Positions 1-9,779 of a stretch of 64,000 nucleotides of DNA are shown here, one piece after another. The DNA lies in NCBI GenBank assembly GCA_946894095.1, contig OX335646.2, forward strand, positions 14,502,077-14,566,076, read 5' to 3'. This DNA is from Incurvaria masculella (Eukaryota; Arthropoda; Insecta; Lepidoptera; Incurvariidae). The position numbers were made by a program, and so were the translations under genes. The notes beneath the pieces are model-generated. The model saw only the letters and a list, made by a program, of their open reading frames with translations, searched no databases and was not told the DNA's origin. Position 1 is the first letter of the stretch. Each line of letters begins with the position of its first letter.

Positions 1-135
1 AAATATTAGTATTTGGTATTCTTTTTTAGTGTGGTTACGGAATCCTAATTATAAGACATTAACAATAATTACATTGAACTGGAACCGCCTTCAAAATGTA
101 CTACAGTAAATATTTGGTATCATGAAAAAAGTCAC
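1..135. repeat. diverged repeat (copy at the window edge)
   Basis: GTGTGGTTACGGAATCCTAA and CTTCAAAATGTACTACAGTA recur at 1425-1560 (GTGTGGTTACGGAATCCTAG, CCCCCAAAATGTACAAACAT). The two copies bracket Sema1a exon 8. Confidence 0.4.
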
Positions 136-302
136 CAGAAAATCGTTAAATGGATCACTAAGAATATTTAATGGTATAAGGAGGCGTACAGGCGTACAAT
201 TGGAACTGCCAATGGGTCCGGATATGTTCTGTGAAGCCGTTGAAAGCCGATCACAACACCGAGGTGTAAATTATCCACTGATGTCGAATAACTTAGACTC
301 AC

Positions 303-637
303 CAGTTTCGTGCTTGTCGTTCGCATTCTCCTCGATGAGGTTGGTCCGGACGACCTCTATGACGATCTCGTTGCGGACGTCGTCATTAGCGGGCCCGGGC
401 GCGGGTTGGCTGGGTTGGCCGGGTTGGCCGGGTCGGGCGGCGGCGGCGCCCGGGCTGCGGTTGGCGTGCCGCTCGCTGGGCAGCAGCGCCGGCAGCCGGT
501 TGCACGCGTCGAAGCGGCCCAGCTCGACGCTCTGCAGGAAGCGGTCCGGGTTGGGGAACTTGCGGTTGCCCACCCACACACACTGCTGCTGCTTCGAGTC
601 CCACGCGCAGTGCGGGTCCTGAAGCTGGATACATTCC
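303..637 (-). CDS. Sema1a: Semaphorin-1A, coding exon 8 (PSI domain and stalk), gene continues off the left edge
   Basis: Residues 508-619 plus one base. The first codon is completed by G after an acceptor GGTTGCAG at 638. RECIQLQDPHCAWDSKQQQC is the PSI (plexin-semaphorin-integrin) domain, with C510, C518 and the CAW motif. It continues VWVGNRKFPNPDRFLQSVEL and GRFDACNRLPALL. After the PSI domain comes a low-complexity linker (AAAARPGQPGQPSQPAPGP), then a charged stretch NDDVRNEIVIEVVRTNLIEE. No immunoglobulin domain follows, which fits class 1 and not class 2 semaphorins. The donor GTGAGT is at 302-297. The transmembrane helix and cytoplasmic tail must lie to the left of this window. N-R-S in the stalk is a possible glycosylation site. 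Confidence 0.93.
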
Positions 638-742
638 CTGCAACCAAAATGTTTCCATTCTTATCGTGTTGCAAGGAGTTACCCTGAGCTTGGACAAGCC
701 AACATTTTGGTATATCACGTAGATATATAAAAATCGGTATCA

Positions 743-768
743 ATTGTATTGTATTGTATTGTATTGTT
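743..768. repeat. (ATTGT)n microsatellite
   Basis: Five units of ATTGT in a row in the intron before exon 8. Confidence 0.9.
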
Positions 769-1424
769 TATTCATCATCCATAGACAGTACACTGCACTC
801 GGATTTGTCATATTTTAGCATTGGCCAGTTCAGCGAAACAAAACACAGCGAAGAAGAACTGGAAAGAAACTCCGCTGTTTTTTTTTTTCAACGTCCACTT
901 AGTCTAAGTTTACAAAAGTGTTTGTCAATTATTTTAACAGAAACATAGGTAAAACACTAAATTCACATGAATACACAAAAATTTACAATCCATGCCGTAT
1001 GCAACAGTTCATGTCAATAAGGAAAGAAGGCAGAGAAATGCATCATAGGTTCTAGTTTTGCTGCTTGAAATTATAAGTAACGGAGAAAATTGATAATCTA
1101 TCAAATCAATGAGCATTGATCATAATACTTATTGATCTTGTATACACAATTCACGCTGACATTATATTAAAAAAATGGGTGGGTGTGGAGAGAAACATAA
1201 AATCAATGCAGTTTTCTGTAAAAAAAAGCCGATTATCCGAACATAAGCTATATAGAGATATATTAGATTTGAAAAGATTTGGTCCAGTAAATAAAAAGTT
1301 AAAATTGACGGTTACTTTTAAAAAAATCTGTAGTCAGATTCGAATTATCTGACTACAGAGACGCTCAGATTTAGATTTTTAAATGAATCGGTGCAGTAAC
1401 TAAAATACTTGAACATATTTGGCT

Positions 1425-1560
1425 CCGGAATCGCCCCCAAAATGTACAAACATTAATATTTGTATTATTTCTAAGTGTGGTTACGGAATCCTAGGAATCC
1501 TAATACTAAGGCATATACATGCACATTTTTATTCCGGAACCATCTCCATTTTTTGATATT
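1425..1560. repeat. diverged repeat, second copy
   Basis: Carries GGCTCCGGAATCGCCCCC and, inverted, ATTCCGGAACCATC at its ends, with the shared GTTACGGAATCCTA core. Probably a small degraded MITE. Confidence 0.4.
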
Positions 1561-1790
1561 ACGAAAAAATATTTCATACCAGGGGCAATGACAGTGATGG
1601 ATAATTTGGTTCTCTGTAGTTCTAGTCTCTGGTAGCCAAGTTTGCAACTATGGCTATTTACTCTTCGGCGGCAGAGCGCACGCTAAAAACCTTTGCATCA
1701 AAAATATTTGTCAAGAACTGATTTTTTGCAGTCACAGATATGACCGCAAACAAAAAACCCGTATGCACTAAAACATACTAGTCGACTCAC

Positions 1791-2472
1791 CGGCACGACT
1801 GGACGTTGCTGCAGTGCGACAGAGAGATCGACTTGATGACGTCCCCCGAGGCGACGATCAGCTTCTCGTTGCTCAAGGCGACGTGCAGCTGCTTGACGGG
1901 CACGCCCGGGGGCAGCACCTGCACCTCGGACACGACCACCGTCCGCACCGGCACGCGCCGCTCTTCCTGCGTGCTCGCGTCGAAGTCGCCCTCCGCCGAC
2001 GCGACGTTCACCGACTTGATCACCCGCCCGTCGTCCGTGCCCACGTACACGACGTCGTACTTGTTGCCATTCATCGCCTGCACCTGCGGGTGCACCGCTA
2101 TTGCCGAGAACCGGTACTGCAGGCTCACTTTGACGAGCAGCGGCCGCGCCATGAACGAGGGCACCGCGCGGTCCATCAGTGAGTGCGACTTGATGAAGTT
2201 GACCGAGTCGACGGGGAGCGTCCGGCTGTCGTCGACGCAGGCGCCGGGACGGGGCTGGGGCACCTTCTTCTCCTCCAGCGGTAGCCAATTCGAGTTCATG
2301 GACTCCTGCGCCTTGAACGGGCCTTCGAACGCCTCCATGATGTCCCTCACGGCGAACGCGCACACGGCGGAGCCCCCTATCGCGTTTTGTGGTGTTGTGA
2401 ACACGGCGTACACTATGTCGTTTTTATTCTGTCCCTTGCCATAGATTCCGGTAATCAGTTCTGTACTTGATT
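1791..2472 (-). CDS. Sema1a: Semaphorin-1A, coding exon 7 (second half of sema domain)
   Basis: Residues 281-507 plus two bases, the longest exon. It opens QSSTELITGIYGKGQNKNDI and reads VYAVFTTPQNAIGGSAVCAF, a match to the semaphorin stretch VYAVFTTxxNxIxGSAVCAF. FEGPFKxQ, NSNWLPL, KVPQPRPGACV, NFIKSHSLMDRAVPSF, YRFSAIAV, YDVVYVGTDDGRVIKSVN and LIVASGDVIKSISLSHC follow in the order expected for blades 5-7. The last complete codon is C507, the first PSI cysteine. The acceptor is CTTTACAG before 2472 and the donor is GTGAGT at 1790-1785. Several insect genes split this part into more exons, so a single 682-base exon may reflect intron loss, but the reading is uninterrupted. Both strands are open here because of GC bias. 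Confidence 0.96.
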
Positions 2473-2864
2473 CTGTAAAGAGTAAGAAAAAGTTATGTGA
2501 AAAAAAAACTGTGGAGATGAAAATGTGGGTCATGTACTAAGATCCCTCACGGCTGGACGTGATTTAGACATTGTATGTTCTATTTCTATTGGACACTTCG
2601 ATAGTGAGATATAGGCTTCTTTAGAGTTTTTGACATGTTCGACCATCATATGGTTAGCGCCATCTATTGTAGTACATGCTATGTACTAGCTTTTATATGT
2701 TTGTTCCATTTGTTGGCATGTTGAAACTAGCAGCTCTATGTAGAAATCGCTACGGTCGTAACAAAACTATATTATTGTAGGAGAAATAATTACAAGCTTA
2801 ATATTTGTGCAATAAAGGCACTTTGGCCACTTCGAAAAATTATAAACATTGCTCAAGTACTTAC

Positions 2865-3006
2865 GAATTTCATCAAAGTAAAATGGGTAATCTCCTGGCA
2901 TCGAGCAGTTGAGGCGAGATTTCATGAATGATGTCCATCGATCCTTGAATTGATGCGGACCTCCCTTGTCATTGAGACATATTCGGGCTACCCTCGAGTA
3001 CACAGC
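2865..3006 (-). CDS. Sema1a: Semaphorin-1A, coding exon 6 (sema domain)
   Basis: Residues 234-280 plus one base. The reading AVYSRVARICLNDKGGPHQF is followed by KDRWTSFMKSRLNCSMPGDY and PFYFDEI. YSRVARICxNDxGG and RWTSFLKxRLNCSxPGxxPFYFxEI are the strongest family signatures in the sema domain. C243 and C267 are the conserved cysteines, and N266-C-S is a potential glycosylation site. The acceptor is ATTTACAG before 3006 and the donor is GTAAGT at 2864-2859. The final C combines with AA of the next exon to give Gln281. The intron upstream (3007-3934) is mostly occupied by a TTAA-flanked repeat that starts 150 bases from the acceptor. Confidence 0.96.
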
Positions 3007-3155
3007 CTGTAAATAATAATAATGGTTCATCTTCATGGAGAAGAGGAGAATAAAAATTATCTTTGACTCGTTTGGGTATCTGCAGCATTAGATCTTTTAT
3101 CATCAGGCGTGTTTGCAAGCTGATTAGCATTGGGTTACATGTGGTGGATTGAGAC

Positions 3156-3705
3156 TTAAGGTGGCCCAACCCGCTCATCTCCCCATACAAAAGGGGAAAG
3201 AAAATCATGCCTATATTTCTTGTCAGAGATCCAAAATTTTACTCAAAATAGCTTTATTTGATTGAACTAGATGTCTGATGACCATTGGCATTGTAAAATT
3301 GTGTTTGGTTTCCAAGTTATAACGTCCGAAAGTTCGGATTTTTCGCGCGTTTTATACAATAACTTTGGAGGTGGATTACGCAATGATAAAGTAAGAACAT
3401 CTTAAAAAGATTAGTCATCAGACATAGCCTTTTTAATCAAGATTTACATTCTATTTGGTTTTTGTTAGATTTTTTACTACAGCGGTCGTGGTTTACTTTT
3501 AGCTATAAGTCGTTTTGAAATTAAAATTTTCGTAAATCTTACCAAATCATACACTATGCACATTGTCTTTTTTGTGGACAGGTTGCATCTTCCTCATCAC
3601 GGAGCCTGTCTTATTCTTAGAAACAGAGAAGGTCCCAGAGCGCAACAGCACGGTTTTGTACCGTGCCCGCAAATGAGTTGAGGCCGCCGGGTTGGGCCAC
3701 CTTAA
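3156..3705 (+). mobile_element. C: TTAA-flanked inverted-repeat element, 550 bp
   Basis: TTAA at both ends, then inverted termini GGTGGCCCAACCCG / CGGGTTGGGCCACC. No coding potential. It lies between Sema1a exons 5 and 6, filling most of that intron. The TTAA duplication is characteristic of the piggyBac superfamily, so it may be a non-autonomous piggyBac-like element (inference). Confidence 0.85.
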
Positions 3706-3880
3706 GGACCCTGTTTTCTGTTCCCGATGACACGTGTGGCCCTTTTATGTGGGATGAAATTGCATGCACTGCTGGCAAAATAAGTTAGCCGATCGGAAAC
3801 CGACGAATATGCAATCCTGTGCATGTTATCGCTCGCAGGCACGAGTCAGCAGAATTGTCAGCATGTGCAAACACACATAG

Positions 3881-3912
3881 AGAGGGACAGAGAGAAAGAG
3901 GGAGAGAGAGTG
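3881..3912. repeat. purine-rich tract beside the exon 5 donor
   Basis: GAGAGGGACAGAGAGAAAGA and following GA-rich bases. In the gene's orientation this is a CU-rich tract starting 22 bases into intron 5, a possible site for pyrimidine-tract binding proteins (inference). Confidence 0.5.
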
Positions 3913-3934
3913 GTTAGGTAGGTAGATGCGTCAC

Positions 3935-4140
3935 CTTGCCGCAGTTCATGTACTCGACGGCGGTCTCCCTGTAGAAGAAGAGCAGGTGGCGCTCGGCGGC
4001 GACGGCCCCCACGAAGGAGGGGTCGTTGAGCAGGCTTAGGTCGGAGCGCTCAGTGCGCACGGGCCGGTCCGGCAGCTCGCGGTAGATGAGCGGGTCCGTG
4101 CCAGAGAAGTCGGCCGCGGTCGCCGTGAACAGCTCGCCGC
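3935..4140 (-). CDS. Sema1a: Semaphorin-1A, coding exon 5 (sema domain)
   Basis: Residues 165-233. It starts by completing a Gly codon, then reads GELFTATAADFSGTDPLIYR, a highly conserved semaphorin segment (GELFTATVADFxGxDPLIYR). It continues through SDLSLLNDPSFVGAV and LFFYRETAVEYMNCGK. The FFYRETAVEY strand is another signature of semaphorins. The acceptor is GGTCCGCAG before 4140 and the donor is GTGACG at 3934-3929. The exon ends at phase 0. On the coding strand an unusually long pyrimidine tract (3881-3912 on the plus strand as GA-rich sequence) begins about 22 bases past the donor. Identity and junctions are clear from the continuous reading into the next exon. Confidence 0.95.
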
Positions 4141-5504
4141 CTGCGGACCAATGCGTCAAAACAGCCGTTAGCATAAGATGATCCCCGCAGCTCCATTTCA
4201 AACGTTCACAGTTCGAATCTTTGTGAAAACGAGACCCTATAGATGTGATGGCTACGATAGTAAGGGTCTTTAGAAGCCTCCTAATATTGAAATATAATTA
4301 GTAACCCATGATTTGGTTACTTGTATCAAATTTAATTGTTAAGAAGCGTGTGATGGCATAAAGGGCTTGGTTTCTGAATTATTCGACTGTAATATTGAAA
4401 TAACTTTAGTATCTAACATCATTGAAGCAATGTAAGTTAATTTATAATAGATCTAAGTGCAAAAGTATGGAAATTTGGTTTAATTATTATGAACAAAATC
4501 AGGAATGTTTTTAGGGGTGACTGGTTTTTATAGGTTGAACGATTTATCAGCTCGATTCAAAGAAAAGTTTTTCTAGGTCGATCTCCGTACATATACTGAA
4601 ATGATCAATTAAAAACTGACAAATCGGGAAACTTTAATTGTATTTTGAAATATAGGCGTGCCTTTGCGAACTTATTCACATGAAGAGACATGCGCTAAAT
4701 GGGTAACTAGTGTAAATATATTTATTGGAATTATGTAGATTCAGTTATATCATCCGCTGATGTGCATCAAATTACCCATTCGCCTCGCATTGTATCATAT
4801 TCTGGTTGGTTATGCAAGCGCGGAGTTCTCAATTTATTCGCCACAGAGTCGGCGGCGGCGGAGGTGCAGCTAACCTAACAGCATTTCCCCTTCGCCAACA
4901 AATCGCCGACGTTCATGCTATCGTATAACGGGTCTGAATAACTCGGCGGCACGTTCTTACGGTGTGTAACCACATTGAAATATATTCCTTCCGCTGGAGA
5001 CTTCACTGCCTATAATCTAATGACATTGCATTGAGGTTCTGCAGTCGTAGGCGGATCGTGGAACGTGACATCGCAGCATACGCGAACAGGTGCCGCGAAA
5101 GCAACAGCGGGCGGTAGCGTAGCTGCAAATCTCATTAACGCAATTGTTGGGCTAAACAAGGAAGCAGAAATTGCGCAATCTCTGCGGCCGCTCGTTGACA
5201 TTTGCACGCGGCTGGAGTGCGCGGACCGCACCATCTCCCGGAAGAGATTTGAGTAATGATAATCGGTGTAAGCATTAGACGTCCCGTCCCCACGCTGCAG
5301 AGGCGCAGGCGCAGTTGCGAAACGAGTCGCGAGGCGCGGGGTCGGCCGACTTGTCAGCCGAAGCGATCTACGGAAATGTCAGGGAAGCGTCGAGCTCAAT
5401 TTATGGCTTCACCAATATCTCACCTACGCTCTTCGGCAATGCAATCGGCGGAACCGGTTATGTCGTGCGCCTCTTGCACGAGGTGGTCGTAGGCGCGATT
5501 CGTA
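4141..5504. other. Sema1a intron 4, unrepetitive part
   Basis: AT-rich up to 4800. 4840-5490 is distinctly GC-rich and shows no repeat family and no recognisable exon. Possible regulatory DNA, but nothing specific is seen. Confidence 0.5.
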
Positions 5505-6698
5505 CCCGAAGTCCCAGTTGTCACCAAAATTTGCGTTTACGGCAAACCGATCGACTGACGTTTTCAAATATATGGAGAAATTGAAGAGCGCGCGCAGTGG
5601 GCGTTAAGCGAACTAACATTTGCGAGTCCGAGTTAGTAACGGCAACTAACTCGGACTCGCGTTTTAGACCGGGGTAGATACGGTTTTAGAAGCACATGAA
5701 ATCCGAAATGATTTTTTTTCTCAGAAATATATAATTTCATGTTCATATGCTTACATTAAGTTTGCAACATTTAGCGGGGCCCGGAAGATAGAATTTTTTT
5801 TTAAAATGTATTAAAAAATATATATCTCCTAAACAAATATTTAGAAACGGTATTAAACATTTTTATATGTTAAGTCTTTTAAGACGTAATGTAACTGTGA
5901 ATTTGCAACAATTTTGTAATTACGGAAATGTATTTAAAAAAATGTTTTTATTAAAAAAAATCTATGCCGCGAACCTAACTTGCTATTGCTATATTTCTTT
6001 CTAGAATATGTAAAAGCAAATTAAATTCTTTAGAAACTATACAACGAACGATTTTATACGTATTTCGAATTTTTTGTTTAGCTTTTGTGTGAATGTAAAC
6101 ATTATAGATGAAAAAAAATGTGCTTCTAATATTTGCAACATTTTACAAATTTCACAGAATATAGAGTTTGCAGTCAGTTTCCAATTTCATAAAATAAAAT
6201 AGAATTTTCATTATTTGCTTTGCAGATATTAAAAGTACAAAAAAAAAATTTACACAGTTCCGTAAATAAGAAGTTGTTGCAAATTCACAGTAATATTACA
6301 CCTAATTATTAGCTAACATATAACATTTTTAAATAACATTTCTAAATATTTGTTTAGGAGATATCATTTTTTAAACATATTTCATATTTTATTTCTATCT
6401 TCCGGACCCCCCAAAATGTTGCAAACTTAATGTACACACATCCACATGAAATACTACGTTTATGAGAAAAAAAATTGCATTTCGGATTTAATGTTTTTCT
6501 AAGTGCTGATTTAAGGCTAAAGTTCCTGGAGTATTTACGGCAACGTTAAGTAAGCTGTCAAATCAAGCTCGGACTCGCAAATGTTAGTTCGCTTAACGCC
6601 CGCTGCGCGCGCTCTTCAATTTCTCCATACATTTGAAAACGCCAGTCGATCGGTTTGCCGTAACTCCAATTTAGGTGACAACTTAGACTACCGGCTCA
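5505..6698. mobile_element. composite palindrome: F-element arms around a second 0.8-kb fold-back
   Basis: The outer arms 5505-5640 and 6530-6698 are inverted copies of the F terminus (TTTACGGCAAACCGATCGAC / GTCGATCGGTTTGCCGTAA and GCGCGCAGTGGGCGTTAAGC / GCTTAACGCCCGCTGCGCGC). The inner arms, about 5690-6100 and 6110-6505, are also inverted to each other (ATGAAATCCGAAATGATTTT / GCATTTCGGATTTAATG, TAAGTTTGCAACATTTAGCG, CCGGAAGATAGA, GTGAATTTGCAACAA). The centre is near 6105. No ORF. The right end is 71 bases from the donor of Sema1a exon 4. Confidence 0.8.
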
Positions 6699-6769
6699 GA
6701 TATGTATTCGATTTTGATGACTTGTGCTCGCAGTGCCCGCCGCGAAGTTTGAATTTGCCAGCAACTCAC

Positions 6770-7025
6770 CGGTATAAATGAATGTGGAGTTGTGCTCGGG
6801 GTCGTAGGGCGAGCGGCCGCTGCCGTCGTGCTCGTCGTGCGTGCTCGCGCCGGCGTGCCGTGTGTAGTGGCGGCAGAGCGGCTTGAACGCGTTGGTCGCG
6901 CATACGAGCACGCGGCCGTCGCGCGCGCGCGCCGCCACGCGCGGGTAGTTCTGGCACTCATCCAGTGACTTGCCCTTCAGCTGGCACAGCTCGCGGTGCG
7001 CGTCCGTTGACTGCCACTCCAGCCT
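6770..7025 (-). CDS. Sema1a: Semaphorin-1A, coding exon 4 (sema domain, cysteine pair region)
   Basis: Residues 80-164 plus one base. It begins RLEWQSTDAHRELCQLKGKS and continues with LDECQNYPRV, then VLVCATNAFKPLCRHY, a His/Asp/Gly-rich loop, and SPYDPEHNSTFIYT. The four cysteines C93, C103, C121 and C130 correspond to the first conserved disulfide pairs of the sema domain, and CQNYIRV and TNAFKPLC are hallmark strings of the family. N158-S-T is a potential glycosylation site. The acceptor is GTTCCCAG before 7025 and the donor is GTGAGT at 6769-6764. Two overlapping frames on the same strand are open here only because of high GC content. The frame given is the one that joins both neighbours. 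Confidence 0.95.
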
Positions 7026-7108
7026 CTGGGAACGAACAAAGCCTCACTGTTACTATTTAGTCCGCACAGATTTGACAATAAATTACAATTTTAGTTCGGT
7101 TATAGTAA

Positions 7109-7525
7109 ATTTTTTTTTTATGCGACCTGACATGGATGGCTAATACCCTCGCTAATACCACACAACTACCGTTATGATATTAGCCTAATACACCACATTC
7201 CCGAAGGAATTAGGTGCCATTCCAGGACCTTCCTTTATGAGCACGGCTACATTGAACTGGTTGGAAAACACGGACAATTTTTCATTGCCGCATCGACCAT
7301 CTTTTCATCGAATGCGATGGTACCAACCCGGGCGGGCTTAAACCCTACCACCTAGTAGGGGAAGGGGACCTACAGTTTTACATGGGTTCCGAACCATGGA
7401 GCAGCTCGCATTCGTGATGAAGTGCACGTATCAAACTCGGAAAGAGAAAGATAGTGGTGCAAGTCGGAATTGAACCCAGGCCTCTGATATGCTAGTCCAG
7501 TCTTATCCGGATCCTTAATCGGAGG
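7109..7525 (-). mobile_element. SINE with tRNA-type head (B box) and shared body
   Basis: Read on the minus strand, the element begins near 7525 and carries GGTTCAATTCC (7476-7466), an exact match to the Pol III B-box consensus GGTTCRANNCC. It then runs through CACGAATGCGAGCTGCTCCA, GTAAAACTGTAGGTCCCCTT, the CGCATT(G/C)GATGAAA body and the ATTAGCCATCCATGTCAGGT 3' part, ending in a poly-A tract (T run at 7110-7119 on the plus strand). The body is the same as in the 5S-head elements elsewhere in this window, but the head is different. It lies 84 bases upstream of the acceptor of Sema1a exon 4. Confidence 0.75.
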
Positions 7526-8451
7526 TTCCTGTCAATACATTTACTGCCGAGAAGAGCAAGTAAGCCTTTGTCGTTTTTACTGAAAAAACAATGCATGCAT
7601 ACATGTGCAGCACAGCGTGCGTTCATCATACATATCAATGTTTCCCTACACCATTGAAAAACCATTTCATGACGTGCCTACATCGGATTGCTAATTCGTA
7701 GATTACTAATCGAATAACTCATCGCTTACACTGAGTCAACACTTGAGATGCAATGCAATGAAGACAACAACGATGTCTCAGAAATAATTAATATGATTGC
7801 AAATTACGAGTAGACACAATGACAATCTGATAAGATATACATTCGCAAATGGGCTTCTAGTAACGTTGAGGTACACCATGCACAGTGACCAATTAGTCAA
7901 GGTAATTCTAAGAACTAAGTAGGTATGGTGGACGCGTATTCGAACTCACAAATACAAAGTCACGATTCGTAGCCCGATAAACAAGCAGCGGCAATCTACC
8001 CGAATCTCTTTTGAAAAGACCTCCGCACGAACGCTGAATGGCAAATATTCAACGCTTCTGTAATTATACGCTTTTGTCTCGAGTGCGGCTCGCAAAACAA
8101 TTCTGAACTAGCTAATTAGGGCTTAGCTAAATAACTAATCTGTGGTCGCGACTCGACGAGGGCGTTTAATCTTTAATGGACTCGGATCAAATGGCGCGAC
8201 TCCATCTCGACCTCCCGCCGCCCGACCCGCCGCGCCCTGTAACCCGGGAGGACATCGGGGCTCGAACAGTTCAATCCCAAAGCAATCTCAATCAATTGGG
8301 ATTTGAAAAGTTTCCACGATTTTCCGATTTTGATGGTCGAACGCACTATCATCGAATCCTCGGTTGGAGCAGACATTGATTTCAATAGCTACCTATGTCA
8401 TGTAAATAATAACACATAACATTCGTTTATAGCATACATATACGTTTACTT
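7526..8451. other. intron 3, no recognised feature
   Basis: No exon or family member seen. 8150-8380 is moderately GC-rich. Confidence 0.5.
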
Positions 8452-8736
8452 TGTCAGTCTCGGCAGCCCAGTGGTGCGACGCCTTGCGATTCGATAAGCT
8501 GGGCAAGCACCTCTGAGTGCGGCTGGGTTCTGGATGGGTGGCCATTTTGAACCGTAGGGACTGGCAGTGGTTCGGATTCAACGGAAGAAAGGGGACCTAC
8601 AGTTTTACGTGGAATCCGAATCACGGCCAGCTTCAACCGTTAAAAATGGTCACCAATCCAGAACCTAACCGCGATCAGAGGTGCTTCCCCAGCTTATCGA
8701 ATCGCAAGGCGTCGCACACCGAGGCTGACAAAAAAC
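8452..8736. mobile_element. two SINE heads in inverted, tail-to-tail arrangement
   Basis: 8452-8580 is a plus-strand copy of the family B head (CAGTCTCGGCAGCCCAGTGG, then GATTCGATAAGCTGGGCAAG, then CTGGATGGGTGGCC). 8600-8736 is the same head on the minus strand, ending GCGTCGCACACCGAGGCTGAC on the plus strand. The two halves therefore form a long imperfect inverted repeat centred near 8590. No body or tail is attached except a short remnant at about 8762-8795. Confidence 0.7.
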
Positions 8737-8795
8737 GGTAAGCGGTTATGAAAATTAACGCTTACCATTGGCGGGATGAATCCTTCCACCTAGTA

Positions 8796-9779
8796 AGTCA
8801 AATCAAATATTTCTTTATTTACCAAAAATGCATTTCACATACAGTTTGATTCTCACATGAAGTAAGGAAGGTGTCCTACATTTGCGCGAAGAATCCGAAC
8901 GACAAATCCCTTACTCTTTCACGTGAATAAATTCCACCACTTGTAACAAACAAGTGCCGGAACACAAACAGCACAATTTTAATAAACATTCGTTGCATTA
9001 AATTGCAGAATTATCAGTACACTATCTCTGGTATTATTACCATCCTCACATACCTACCTACCTACTATCTCATTCATTACGGCGCGTGGCTGCTATGCTA
9101 TACAGCCCGAGTTTAGTAATCCAACGTACCCGTTACGGGTATAGGGTGGCAACACCGGCGGAGTCACGTAAATATCGCACAAATTAAATTCGGAGGCCGC
9201 GGCGTGGGCGAGCCGGCTCGCGACTTCCCGAGCATAATAAATAATGTACGGGCGCAAATGTTTTGCCTCCGTTTACGGCAGGCCGTGTCGCAAGTGTAAG
9301 AGCGTAACTAGCACGGGCGACAGGTTCGCAGCGAGTTGGGCCGCCTCGAAAGTGAAATGTCAGCCTCTTTGGCCGCGACCGGTTTCGCACCCGAAGGCTT
9401 CTCAAGCCGAAACAACTCTCTGCTGTAAAAAATTGCGCGTGTGGAAAAAAGCTTGTTTGGTGAAAAGTTGATGGAGTGACCTCGAGAGCCGACGAGGCCA
9501 GTATTACCGAACGAAAGGGCCGAATCGTCAAAACTTGACTATGCTTGAAAAATATAAGCAACTAGAAACTTGTAAACATTTTATAAATTTAAAAATTATT
9601 CCTCACGATATTTTATGCAATTTCCATACGCTCTAACCAATTTAGGAAACTTTCATTCCACTACAAAGTACTGGCTCAATCGTGAGAACTTGAATCGCGT
9701 TTGTGGCATGGCATATCTACCTTCTAGGTTCTGTGGTTTGATAAAAAATAAACAACTACAACCTTAAAAACATTTTAGT
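8796..9779. other. intron 3, no recognised feature
   Basis: 9130-9490 is GC-rich and unique. AAACTTGTAAACATTTTATA (9568) weakly resembles CAACCTTAAAAACATTTTAG (9758) and could be an end of the mariner copy. Confidence 0.4.

Larger units (their letters stand above)
638..1790. other. Sema1a intron 7
   Basis: GT-AG intron on the minus strand. It holds the ATTGT microsatellite and one diverged repeat; the rest is AT-rich with nothing recognised. Confidence 0.8.

Noticed and set aside
122..687. Two overlapping plus-strand frames of 125-166 codons
   Set aside because: Antisense shadow of Sema1a exon 8.
1806..2444. Plus-strand open frame of 212 codons
   Set aside because: Antisense of Sema1a exon 7; open only because of codon bias and GC content.
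5065..5256. 63-codon plus-strand frame in a GC-rich intron block
   Set aside because: Antisense to the gene, no domain, no splice context; chance ORF is more likely.
6683..6961. Alternative minus-strand frames in exon 4
   Set aside because: Arg/Ala-rich shadow frames that do not join neighbouring exons; the true frame carries the sema cysteines.
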